From the NCBI GenBank assembly GCA_008360975.2, contig CM039189.1:15094056-15158055 (forward strand): a stretch of 64,000 bases of DNA, in the 5' to 3' direction. The notes under the pieces are model-generated. The model searched no databases. It was not told where the DNA came from and saw nothing but the letters and a program-made list of their open reading frames with translations. Position numbers and translations under genes: made by a program. Below, one piece after another: positions 40,047 to 51,636 of this stretch; position 1 is the stretch's first letter, and every line of letters begins with the position of its first letter. The stretch comes from Lichenostomus cassidix (taxonomy: Eukaryota > Chordata > Aves > Passeriformes > Meliphagidae).

Positions 40047-40054
40047 CTTTATAG
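40047..40054 (-). promoter_or_regulatory. TATA box on the minus strand, possible divergent promoter
   Basis: On the minus strand this reads CTATAAAG, a canonical TATA element, placed at the left edge of the LRRC8C CpG island and pointing away from the gene. It could drive a transcript starting near 40,020 and running left. In human a divergent noncoding transcript is annotated at LRRC8C (LRRC8C-DT, from memory), so a counterpart here is plausible. I see no coding sequence downstream of it. Confidence 0.35.
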
Positions 40055-40519
40055 TCGTTCCACGGCCCTGCGTGTTGAGGTCCCCATCTTTCCATCACAA
40101 TTGCTGCTGTCATCCTCCCGACGCGGCGCGAAGCCGCCCGCCCGCGCGGGGACGGCGACTCGCGGTTCCCCCGCCGCCGCCGCTTCCCACGGCACCGACC
40201 GCGCTCCGTGCGAGCCACGGAGCAGCCCCAGCCCGGCCCGTCCGTGCCGCCGCCGCTCCGCCAGCCCCCGCCTCGCCGCTCCTCCGGCCGGGGATGCTGC
40301 GGGCGCGCCCGGAGGTCGCGGCTCTCGGGTCCCGTTACCGGCGCCTCCGCGGCAGCGGGCCCGGGCGGAGCGCGGCCGTCCCGCCCACCGCCGCCGCCGG
40401 GCCCCCGGGGGCTGCCGGCCACGGCCCGACCGACGCCCCCCGGCACTCGCCGCGTGCGTCAGACCGGAGACGTGGCCCCGCGGCGGCGGGGGCGGAGCGG
40501 CGGCGGGCGGAGCGCGGCT

Positions 40520-40657
40520 GCGGGCTGCCTCCCCGCCCCGCCCGGCCCGGCCCTGCCCGCCGCGCTGAGCCCCGCAGCGCGCTGCGGGATGTTCGCGTTC
40601 CCGCCCGGCCGCCGCCGCCGCCCGTGACCCCCAGCCGCGCGCCCGGACGGGCACCAG
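40520..40657 (+). other. LRRC8C: Putative LRRC8C noncoding first exon
   Basis: The 3' end is fixed by the consensus donor CAG|GTAAGC after 40,657. The 5' end is arbitrary, placed shortly downstream of the GC box at 40,488-40,497. Splicing to the acceptor at 55,132 gives the leader ...CACCAG|GAGG followed by the LRRC8C ATG, with A at -3. A 12-codon upstream ORF lies within the exon. Confidence 0.5.
40589..40627 (+). promoter_or_regulatory. Arginine-rich upstream ORF in the LRRC8C leader
   Basis: ATG at 40,589 opens a 12-codon frame ending at TGA 40,625-40,627, encoding a peptide with four consecutive arginines near its end (PPGRRRRP). In the spliced message it would end 34 nt before the LRRC8C start, so it could reduce or regulate translation of the main frame. 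It requires a transcription start upstream of 40,589. Confidence 0.35.
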
Positions 40658-43600
40658 GTAAGCGCCGCCGCGCCCCGCTGCCTCTCCCGGGGCGTTCGGC
40701 TGCCCGCGCCGGGGCCGGGGCATGGCCGCGGGGAGGGGGCCCCGGGGGCCGCCGGGGACGGAGCCGCGCCTCAGGGCCCGGCGCTGCGCCCCGCGGCGAG
40801 GAGAGACCGCGCCCGGCCCGGCCCGCGGCTGCCGGCACCCCGCTTTGCCCGCCGGCGGCGTCCGCTGTGCCGCCTCCGACCCTGGGCAGCGCCGGAGGAG
40901 CCAAACTTTATCTGGGATCGCCGCCTTCTCCTCTCCCGCCGAGGGGCGCCGGGCAGCGGCTGCGGGACCGCCCCCCGCCCCATCCATCCCAGCGCATCCC
41001 TGCCGGGCGGGGCAGCCCCGCTACCGGGAGGCCCCGGGGTGCCCGGCACGGCGGTGGCCCCGAGCCGAGCGCGGCTTCCCGGGAGCGGGGCCGCCGAGGG
41101 GGCAGTGATGGGAAACAGTCGCCGTGGAGACGGGCGGCTTGGGAAAGCCCGCGGGGGAAACGGCTTGCGGAAAGCCCGTGGCTGTGTTTTCCCCGAAAAA
41201 AAAGCAGGAGGCTAGCCCGCATTACGGGGAGGATGCGAGCAGGACTGGGAGGCGGCGGTCCAGCCGCGCTCCCGCCGCGCCCGCCGGTCCCTCCGCGGTC
41301 CCTCCCGGGGCTGCGCAGCCTCTCCGAGCCTCGGAGGGTCCTGGCGGGTCTCTGTCGCCGGGCCGGGAGGGCAGCGCAGCCCCGGCAGCACTGCGAGGCT
41401 CCGGAGCCCATAGATTTGTTTTTTAAGAGTTTAAAAAAAAAAAAAAAATCCTGATTTTAAATCGCTTTAAAACCAACTCTGCTTTGTCACAGAGTGATGG
41501 GCAGTTTTGTTCACTATTCACCAAGTGCAGTTCGTCCAGTTCACTAGAAAGAGTTGACCAAGCAAAATGAGAGGTTTATGAAAGACCACTTAATGTATCC
41601 TACCATAATTTCATGAGGAAGAAGGAAGAAAGTGTTTAAAAGTGAGGAATTTTATTGCTCAGATAAGTATGTTAGTTATGGTTTGGCTTTTTAAATTTTT
41701 TTTTACTTGTGGGAGTAGTAATTCCTGTGACAAGAGACTCAGTATTATTAGCGCCGTTTGAAGACAATCATGTAAATATTAGCTCCCACAAAGCACTGTA
41801 GGTTTGAATGATGCTGTAAAAGATTGCACAGGCAGAAAAGTGCTTTGCAAGACAGTGGAGAAAAACATGACAACATTAGAAATAAATAGTAATTAAAAAG
41901 ATATCCCTTTCCAATTTAACCAAGTATGCATATTTCCTCTATCCCTCCTGGGTGTATTAGACCTGCTTTTACTTTTCTTTTTGAAGGAGGGTAGCAGGAG
42001 GGTAGCACTCCCCTGGGCTCACTCTTCTCCTGGAAAAACCTGTTTGTTCCTGTGGTGCAGATCAGCCTGGAGAGCTGGGCTGAGCACAGTTCTGAGATGA
42101 TCCCTAATTTTAACCTGGCCTTGGATTCCTGCTGTCTCACAAATGCCTGTGTCCCAGGGCTGCCGGCAAGGCACAGCAGCCTGGTGTTGAGCACCTGTGG
42201 TTTCTGAATCATTTCCTTTTCCAGTTACTTTCTGAGTTTGCTAAATTTGTGGCAGCCGTGCTGCTGTGTTCTTCCAGTCTGAATACTGACAGGCCCTGCT
42301 AGAGGTTTTACCATAATATAACTTTCTGTGTGTTTTGTTTGTTATTATTTACTCTTGTAAGCAGTTTTAGAAATAAGCTTTCTGATGGAAAGACTAAAAA
42401 TCTAGCTGCTTTTTACACCCAGTATTGGAAAAGGCTAGTGCTGTTTTCAGTGAAAAATTAAATCAGAGACTGCTAAATTCTCCTTACAAGTGCTCACTCA
42501 GTGCTTTGTGCTATCTTGCAATCAGTTCCTGTAGCAGCTCAAGTTGATTTCCTGAGGCAGCCTCATCCCACCTCCCTATCTGGCTTTTGAGGCCACAGCA
42601 AGGAGCTCTGACCAGGAGGGGGGTGCATCCGGGCCAGGCAGTCTGGAGCGTTAAACAATACTCAGGTGGCCTCAGCGCCAGAGGGACAACACAGTGAGAC
42701 CCAAAATAATGAACTGGGTCAGAGTGCTGGGAGGAGCAGTTCCCCTGATTGTCCATTGACCTCAGTTGCAACTGGTTGAAGTAGGCCCTATTCACCGCCA
42801 GAAAGGCACTTCCCAGCCCTAGGCTTTCTGAGTGCTGCGGGAAGTAAAAAAAAAAAAATTTATAACCATCCAAACAATTCACAATAACAGGAGCTAGAGT
42901 TTAATTTTATAGTTTTTTCCTCTTTGAGAAAACTTAGTGGAAAGATGCTGTCCTCATTGTCAGAGTTGTGAAGGGCAGGGGAGGGACTATATAGTAAAGA
43001 AAACACTGAAAATTAAACAATTGACCTCAGGGGAAAAAAAAAAGAAACCTTCTAAATACTTTAAAACCTTACTTAATAAAGCAAAGAAGCCATTCTCCTT
43101 CCAAAATGATTTGTCAGAAGAATGTTAACAAGTGTTGGATTTCACATGCTCAACATAATGGAAACTTTACTCTCTTCTTCGTCTCTGAGCTGTTTACCCA
43201 GGGCTTTTGTGCAACAAAACTCTTGCAAATTCAAGCTATAGTGCATTGACTTTTGTTGGGATAGTGTTTCTAGGATCTCTTTCCTGCTAGGAAGATACTA
43301 GGTATTCAGCCTCTTGGCCAGGTGTGAGTCTGTCATTTGTTCCATTGCTTTCATTCATAACACAGGGCAGGCACTGCTGCATTCCCATCCCCAGGCAGGC
43401 AAAGTGAGTTAGAGCTGCCTTTCAACCTGACAGACCCTGAATCAGCTTTCTTTCCCTGTATTCATTTTACATTTTAGTGCCTGGCACATGCAGCTAGTCA
43501 GACACAGCATAAACTTTATAACTGTATCATCCAGAGAGTTGCAGGTTTGGACCACGACGAGGGTTTATTCTGAATTGTTTTCCACTACAAAATTTCTGTA

Positions 43601-46583
43601 CACTGTCTCCTTCTCCCTTGAAGGACTGATTTACAATCTAGTGTTTGATCTGGTCAGATTTTTAAAAGGTAGGCTAATGCCATGCATGTGCTTTGCACAT
43701 TTCCCACTTATTTGGGAGAATCCTGCCTTAAAATACAGAGCATGTTTCTTCCTTGGTTTTAAAGTAAAACAAGGCCTCCCCTGAAGCACAGGATGACACC
43801 GTTCTCCATGGAAAGTTGCTAACACTGCTGTTAGGATGAGCAGATAAAGTTCCACTGAATTTGACCCAGAATACGTAAAAACATTTGGTCCTGTACTGTA
43901 GTATTACAAATCCATTTCTTTCTCTGTCAAAGTAAACTGTAACTTTTCCATTGACTTCAGAATCCAGCGTTTTATACCAACTTCTAATCCTGGGTTAAGC
44001 TATGATCTGCTGAAAATGGAGATGCTAGCTCACACCTCCCTTCAGTGACAATAGTACATAGTGATTTTTTATTGATGGGAGTCCTAAATTCAACAAGTCA
44101 GCAATAAGACTGCCAACATGCAGAGAACATTTCCAATTTTATTTACTCATCACTGAAAGGAAGATGGGAGTTTGGACTGATTGCTTGCTCTGGAGCATAT
44201 GGTGAAGCACAGCACAGGTCAAGCCCTGCCCTGAGCATGCAGGAGTGTAAGATCCTGATACACTTGTGATTTACAGCAGAATGTGACAGCTCAGAAGTGC
44301 AGGTTGCTGTCACAAAGTGGGCTTGGTGCTCTGAGCAAGGACCATTACAGATCTCATTTTTCAGTTGATGTAAATGTTTGATGAGCTATCTCAGGGGTAG
44401 GTAGTTTCCACTATGTTCACTGACAGTACTCTTGGAAAAGTCCCTTGCTAAGTGTAATGTGACTAAAAAGAGTATTTGCTCTTTGCAGTCATTTAACCAT
44501 GATGACATAATTTCAAATCCTGCAGACCTGCTATAGTGTTGTCAGAATCCCCCCCGGCAACTGCTTTGATCTCACAGTTTAGGCTTGATGGAAACAGCAT
44601 TTTTTTCTGTTTCATGCAGCAACAGACTTTTTTGGTGGAACGAGGTTAGAGCTAATCCCTCTTTGGTAGTCTATGGATGGACACTGTCCTGCAAAGGACC
44701 AATAGAGAAGGTAGTTCTGGTTTTCCAGTTTGTGATCTTTAGAAGTCATCTTACGTGAATACCAGTTCTGATTCTGTAGTTATTAGTGTATATCTTTGAG
44801 TATGTGCAAATCACATCTAGTTTATGTGCTTGAATCTATCTCTGTTAGTCTTTCTTATTCTTTCAGGAGTATGGATGACACCATGAACTCTATTTTTATT
44901 GTCAGGGATTTTTGCCACAAAGGACTGTTTCGGGGAAGAAAATCCATCAGCTGCTTCAGACTGAGAATACCTGTATGTTTATCCAGGTGTTTTGGAATCC
45001 GTGTTTATGAGACTACCATGAATTTTTATAAAGCTCTTTTGTGTTGCATGCAAGTGGGAGCAAAAAAGATTCTTTATATGAAAAAGTCTCACAAATCATG
45101 AAAACAGGCATTTCTTTAATGTTTTTGGCTCAGTCACTGCATAAAATGTTTTTAACCAACTTGTCAGATGGTTGAGCTGCTTAAGACTCAGAATGGACCT
45201 TTTGTGCTTCCTGTCCCAATTAGGAATTAATTTTTAATTATATCAGCCGAACATTTTTTAATATGAGCACTTGTATTAGCCTCAGGCACCTGATTATTCC
45301 TTTGATGATGAATGGCACTGATTTGTGTAATACTGTCTGTCTTCTGACATTTTACAGCATTGTTTCTGTCTTCATTATCTGAGTATGTTAAATAGTGTGG
45401 AAGACCTGGTATAACTTTGATTAAAACTTGATGGGATTTTTCTTTTCTCAGTCCTTTAGATATATTTCAGGAGTACTAAAATATCACTTACTGGGTAGTT
45501 ACTTGCTCAGTGCTTTGGTTTGCTGTTAAAGGCTTTCAGGTCACATTAAAACCATTTTGCAGCTCTGGAAAGAGGGCAGGCATCTTGAGTGATAGCCCTG
45601 ATAAACAAAGAATGTTACTCCCTGAGCTGAAACATGGTAAGCATTGCCTTTGAAGTAGTCTTTGACATGGAAATGTGTGGAGTGTACTTTTCTTTAGACT
45701 TGGAGGAATAGCTCAGCAAAGCCAAATCTCTACAGAGGCCCATGTGCTTGGTACGGAAAGAACTCCTGTTGATTTCACTGAGACTTCATCTGGCAGATTC
45801 TAGCCCTGAACATTTTCTTATCTTTACTCCAACCAAGTTGAAGTCAAAGAGCTGCTGACAATAGGAAGTCTTTTTGGTGTGTAATACATGAAAAAGTGCT
45901 ATGACTCAGTTGGAACAAACAACGCAGTTATTGTCTGGTATTCATTGCCAAAGCAGCACTTACTGTATAAGTAGGTGGATATTGCGACATATATTTTGAA
46001 ATGCAGTTTATTAAAGCTGCTTCCTCTTTATGTCCCTTATGTCTCCACTGAGTTCTGGATTCAGGTCTTTGATCTCCCTTGCCACAGCAAATGATACTAA
46101 GAGCAGAGCAGGGGGATTCACTGCTGCCCCTGAATGCACCATACTCCCTCTTGGCTGTTAGGCCGAGGGGCAGCTGAAACCTAATATACACTGGATGCTT
46201 GCAGTGCGGGGGCTCAGGAACTCAGAGGGAAAGGAATGGACTAGGTATTCAGCATATTTCTGGAAGTTACACCCTTTCCAGTTTTTTCCAGCACTAAATC
46301 CCCAGTGAGTCGTTGGCATCTTGCCCACGGTTGTGGTCCTGCGGAGCTGGGGCTCTGGGGAAGCTCAGTTGTGGCAGCTGACATAATGGAATACAGCTTT
46401 CCAGTAGTTGGCTGTGACCTTGCTGGAGTTCAGGTGGCACAACCGCAGTCAGTGCATCTGGAAATGAAACCCCTTGTCTATGTTGAGTCACGCAGGGGAC
46501 ACCCCAGTCCTGGCCAGCCTGCTTACATCATCATTGGCATAGGTGCAGCCCTTGTGAAAACTGCATGGGTTGCACACGTGTTA

Positions 46584-46674
46584 TAGAACCACAAAACTGT
46601 GGTTCTACACAGTTATTATTCCAGTATATATATTCTAGTTACTATATATTATTCCAGTATAATAATGGAATAAT
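46584..46674. repeat. Hairpin and direct-repeat cluster
   Basis: Three structures occur in 91 bp. Arms TAGAACCACA (46,584-46,593) and TGTGGTTCTA (46,598-46,607) form a perfect 10-bp stem with a 4-nt loop. The 15-mer TATTATTCCAGTATA occurs at 46,614-46,628 and again at 46,647-46,661. Arms ATTATTCCA (46,648-46,656) and TGGAATAAT (46,666-46,674) form a 9-bp stem. No known transposon is recognised. Confidence 0.85.
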
Positions 46675-49600
46675 GTCTTCTGTGAGCTAATTGTATTTAG
46701 TCTCTTCCCCAGGTTGTAAACTAATACCACCTGTGGCACTTACTTTTGGTAATGTGTAGTATGAAATCGAATTACCTTCAGCGGCTTTTCAGGGAAGTTT
46801 TGACATGCTATCAGTTTAGATTCAGCCGTTGCGGAAAAATGGAAAAAAGCAATATGTTGTGATTTTGTAGTACTAATCACTCATATTTCCCACCAAAGGT
46901 ACTAAAGAAAGTAGATACCTTCTGGTTTTGCAGCTGGAAAAGTGGTGGCATGGTGGGTTGGTGTGGCGTGCACAGGCTGTCCATGGCCATGTCCCAGTGG
47001 GGACTTCTGACTCATGCTCTGTTGTTCCTCCAGGTCACATTTCCTCACCAGCTTCAGCCACACGGACATGAATTTGTTTGAAAGTACAGTAAACACATGG
47101 ACTGTTAAAAATAACTGTTTGGATGCAAATGGTTTGTTTTTAATATCTTTCCAGTTCCTTTACATGGGATTTATGTTTAAGAAACAGCATCATTTGTTTG
47201 TATTTCTTACTTCAGAATGATGGGATTTCTTCCTGTGAAAATCTGCGTTGCAGTCAGTGGAACAAAAAGGGAGCCATCATGTTTCAGAGGCAACACAAGC
47301 CAGCATTCAAAGTAGTTCTTTCCAGCCAAAACCATTTTTTATAAAATTGTTTTTTTTAATTGAAGTTTATATTACAGGAAACACCAATGGCAATAAAGCA
47401 CAGCTGGGAAACTGGTTTCCTGAAATGCTGCACTATAGGAAGAAGTCAGTAGCAGAGGTTTCATCATGTGTTACATGGAAACTGATGAAGCATATACACT
47501 TACCAAAATGCTGGACATTTTGGTCAGTGCAAACATGTAGCAAAATAATTACCAAACTGAATGTCACGGTATTTCAGACAATATTTCGCTGCATGTACAT
47601 ACAATGTGTGTGCGAATACACAGATAAGGATGGAACATCGACCCCTTGGGAATTAGGAGTTACTAATTCCAGCCCTTATCATATTTTCCCTTCAGTCTAA
47701 TCTCAGTTTCCCAGGCTTGTTATCTTGTCCCTGCATCTACTTTTAGTCCTCTCCAGTTTAGGTGATGAAGTGAAGCAGGTCCATTATCTGTCATCTGTGT
47801 TGCCAGCATGGGCAGTGCCAGAAGCTGTGAGGGGTTTCTGGGCATGTGCTTAAAATGAAGTGTTGTGCTGCTGAGATCAAAGGACACAAATTCACAAAGG
47901 TTTATGAATCAGCCAGTTGTAGACAGCTGTTCTTCACACTGCGGTAGAAACAAAGTTCCCAGTGCACAGCTGGGGACATGGGCGATCTGAAAAGTTTTAA
48001 ATAAAAAGACCACAATTTTTGTAGAGTTCACGTTCAATTTGTTTTCTTAAGCTTGTTTCTAGAATGGTTGGAACAATTTCTGGCCATATCTTCATTCAGA
48101 TTTTTTATTAAATTACACAGGTTTTTCCTTATGGTCATTTTGGGGGCCCAGTCCCACCTAAAAGTAGAAATTTGGCAAAGTTATAACCAACAGAATATAT
48201 GGCTGATGATAGCACAAAGCCATTTTCATGCCAGGCTCTGTCTATCAGCTCTGGCTAGAGGAGACTGTCACCCTAAGCCCTGGGATTCTGCATAGACCAG
48301 TGATTTTGTTTAAAAAGCCTATTTTAGAATACATCACCATCAACCTGACTGCAAAACTCCCTTACTCATGCTTATTTAGCTGTCTCAGTGTGCAGTTCCA
48401 AATCAGGTAAAATAGAAATGAAAAATTCTGCTTTTTAGTGCAGCCTCAGGCCCTGTGCTGAAAAGCACTCCAGCTTAATTTCACCTCCTGGCTCATGGCG
48501 GCTGAGGCCAAACAGCACAGCACTTGAAAAGTGACATTATGGCATTTGTGCAGAGTAACAAATATTTACAACAAAGGATTGTGGGGTTTGGAGTGTGCAG
48601 TGCCTTGTCCCGTGTAAAAACCCATGGGCGTGCAGTCCCTGCACAAGTGGCCCACAGCCCTTGGGCTCTGCTGAGTTCCTGCTGCCAGGTCACAAGTTAG
48701 TTTTGTGTTAAATATGAGCTGTGCTCTGTTCCTGTAATGAAGATGAATATGCAATAAGTCATGTGTGGGAACCAACCCAGAGACCTTCTTGCAGCGCTAT
48801 TCCCAAAAGGCATTTCGTAATTTATCCTAACATGCAGTATGTTTAAAACAGCCAGGAGAGCAGCATTGGCCTATTGCTTTCTCTTTTCAATCGATCTCTG
48901 ATGTGAAAGACCAAGCAGCAGCAGTCTGAATTGGCTCTTGGGGGTGTCTCAGCTTTGACCCTTCCTGTCATATTCAGCTGGGCTGCAGTTGTGGTCCTGC
49001 AGCCTCTAGCCCAAGGTTCTTCATTCCAAGAACAAAGCTCCTTCCCTGGTGGGACCAGGGCTGTTCCCCTACCATCTGGGGCTTGATTGAACTCCGTGCC
49101 ATTCTTGGGAGGTTGTGATGCTGAGGAGGATTGATGGGATGTCAGGGAAATGAGGTTAAATGGCTAATCATTTAAACATCTTTTCTAGTCAGCTTAAGAA
49201 ATCTCACCAATGTCTTGTGCTTCCCAGTGTAAATATCCCTATTTCTTTCTCCTCCAGCTATGTTTCGTCTTTTTCTCTCTAAAGTGTAATTCATATCCTG
49301 GCCCTGCCAAACCACTACTTTCTGCATGTTAGTTGCATGTCTGACACGCAGGGGTCCCAATTCTGGTATGTAGCTTTGGTCATTCCCCCAAAACAAACAA
49401 TGGATGACACTGATTGCTTCAACACATGTGACATGATTGAGTAACCACTACTGGAAGAACAGAATAGCAGAGGGCTTGACCTCTGGTGAATAACACCTGT
49501 AGCTTGGCAAACACAGCACTGGTAAGTCATGGTCTCCTGCCTGAGCACATGAAGCAGCAGTGACTCCACTTGTGTGTCACATGAGGGTCAGCGAGGCATG

Positions 49601-49989
49601 GAGACAGGCTTTTGGGCTTTGGGAGGCCACAGCCAGGGCACAGGCTGGCTGCTGTCCCGGGGTGACAGCAAGCAGTGCCTGTGGAAGGGCAGAGAGCAGC
49701 TGGCAGCTCAGAGGCCAGCCTGCCATGGTGGCAGCTGCTGGGACTCTGCCTCAGTGAGGAATGCATGTTATCTCACCTGCCTGGCTGAGATACAGGCAGA
49801 GCCTCCCAGGTATTCCCTTCTTTTGCTCGCTGTGCTGATTTCAAACGCTGTGTCTCTGCAGGCTGTGCCTTGAAAGCTGAGCTGGGGCAGTGGGGGCGGC
49901 GGGCGCTGCTCACTGGTGACGGAGCTCTCCCTAGCAGCATGAACCCTTTAATTCTGCTGAGGGCTGCTGCCAATCCACGCAGTTATGCT

Positions 49990-50040
49990 CCATAAAATGA
50001 ATGAAGTGACTCTCTGAGAATCCGCTTAAAAATAGCACCC
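49990..50040. promoter_or_regulatory. Candidate MEF2/AP-1-like enhancer element
   Basis: TTAAAAATAG at 50,026-50,035 fits the MEF2 consensus YTAWWWWTAR. An AP-1-like TGACTC lies at 50,007-50,012, 14 nt upstream. The block sits in LRRC8C intron 1 next to a GC-richer patch. Short motifs like these also arise by chance. Confidence 0.25.
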
Positions 50041-51093
50041 GTCACCTAGCAAGAGCTGGAGCCTGGGGCCTGGAAAGTGCTACAAGCCAAAAGCAGCTTT
50101 GTTCAGGGTTGTACCAGAGGGGCAGTTCTCTGAGCGTTGGTGTTTTGGCTTTGTGAAGTGTCTCTCAAGACGCAAGATGAACACAGTTTAATGAGGGGGC
50201 GTGTCAAGTTGCGTGTCCCCAAGTGTTTGCCCGTGTGGCACGGTGTGTCCTGTGTCTGACTGGGTCCCTTGTGTGCTGCTGCGAGGCAGGGCACAGCACC
50301 AGGGCACTGCGGTGAGCAGCTCACAGTGCCTGCCTGTGAAGCACCAAGCCAAGGCCAGGGCTTGTCCCCGGGGCTTTGAGGCCCTGCTGAGCCAGCGAGC
50401 AGTGCTGCAGAGGCCTGGCAGGAGCAGTGCCAGGCAGGGCACGCTGGTCCCTCGGTTTGCTGTGGCTGGTGGGGCACAGGCCCCATTGCCATCGCTGGTG
50501 GCACAGGCTTGGCCGCTCAGCCCCTGGCACCCTGAAACCCCCTGGGCTGTGTGCCCGAGCTGCCTCTTGAGCTCCCCATGGGCAGGAAGCTCATGAATTG
50601 ATTTCCTTTCTATTCTGCAGTGGACATCACGCGGATTGCCTGGTGCCTTGCTTTTCTCTGTGGCCGAACTGGCAAGAGCCATCATTACTTCCAAACTGTC
50701 CTCCCTGCTTTCCTTTATTCCCTCTGATGTAAACCAACTGCTGAGAGGCTGGTTTGCTCCATGGTGTGGCATTTCACCATCAGCCTTTGATTCAACCTCT
50801 TGATTTATTAAGTTTAATTTGTTTCCAATACTTTTGTCCCTGCTTTGGGTCTATTTATTCTCCTTAGCTCTTTTAGGGCACATTAATTTGTTGTGTCTCA
50901 CTTCTAATCTCCCATGCATTAGCTGATTCCTGTAGTTGGGTTTTCTGGTGGAGTAGGTATCACACTTTTACCTGGATTCAAGGATTTCATCTTACTATGA
51001 CATAATTCATTTTCACTCACCAAGTTTTCTCAATTTCTTAGAATTTTTAAAGTAAGAATCCCTACTAATTTCTCTCCCTTCTGGTATTTCTGG

Positions 51094-51171
51094 TTTTGTT
51101 TTTTCTTTTTCTTTTGTTTGTTTTGGGATTTTTTTTACTGGGGTTTTTTTCTGTTTGGTTTTTTAATTATT
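51094..51171 (+). repeat. T-rich, T/G low-complexity tract
   Basis: The plus strand is dominated by T with interspersed G runs (TTTTGTTTG, GGGGTTTTTTT, TTTGG). It is similar in kind and orientation to the tracts near 27.6 and 28.9 kb. Confidence 0.85.
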
Positions 51172-51579
51172 ACTTTTATTTAATCTGGCAAACCCACAAC
51201 TCTTTTCTGCAGCACTGCTTAACAGCCAGTACAACTGTTTTTTTAATCCAAGTTCCTTTTTTATTTCCTTCTGGTAGCTGAGTACCAGATGATTTATCTC
51301 ATTTACTGTTTTCTCTAGGGTCTGAGGATTATTAAAAATGCAAGAGAGAATAAAAAGAACAAGTTCTAATTTTGATTGAAAAAAATCCAATATTTAGAAC
51401 TCTAGTATTTACTAAAGTAGGTTAGAATAACATTTAACAGTAAGTCAGATGCCACATTTCAGCTACAATCTATTGTGCAATTCAATAACATTTTGAATGT
51501 GAGTGAACTGAAATGAGTAATGCTGTCTCAGTTTTCACCAGCTTAAATGTAACTCCTTGTTATATGGAGAGATAAGAAA

Positions 51580-51636
51580 CTACAGTAAATGGTGTGCTGT
51601 CCCAGTGATGGTGTCCTACAGTAAATGGTGTGCTGT
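51580..51636. repeat. 21-bp direct repeat, 36-bp period
   Basis: The 21-mer beginning CTACAGTAAATGG and ending TGTGCTGT occurs at 51,580-51,600 and again, unchanged, at 51,616-51,636, separated by 15 unrelated nucleotides. It lies in LRRC8C intron 1. Confidence 0.92.

Larger units (their letters stand above)
40070..41420 (+). promoter_or_regulatory. LRRC8C: CpG-island promoter of LRRC8C
   Basis: A very GC- and CpG-rich block of about 1.35 kb with abrupt edges in AT-rich DNA, about 15 kb upstream of the LRRC8C start codon. Elements seen are a CRE-like TGCGTCA at 40,455-40,461, a GC box (GGGGGCGGAG) at 40,488-40,497, and a strong splice donor CAG|GTAAGC after 40,657 that marks the end of the noncoding first exon. 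Long open frames on both strands (up to 460 codons) are composition artefacts made of Pro, Arg, Ala and Gly. The island ends in an A-run at 41,430-41,446. Confidence 0.87.

Noticed and set aside
40033..41454. Long open frames on both strands in the second CpG island (up to 460 codons)
   Set aside because: Same artefact as above; frames overlap on both strands, have no domain, and one ends in an A-run.
50103..50772. Overlapping frames of 131-194 codons on both strands in a GC-richer patch
   Set aside because: Several frames open at once on both strands, which is a composition effect; no recognised motif.
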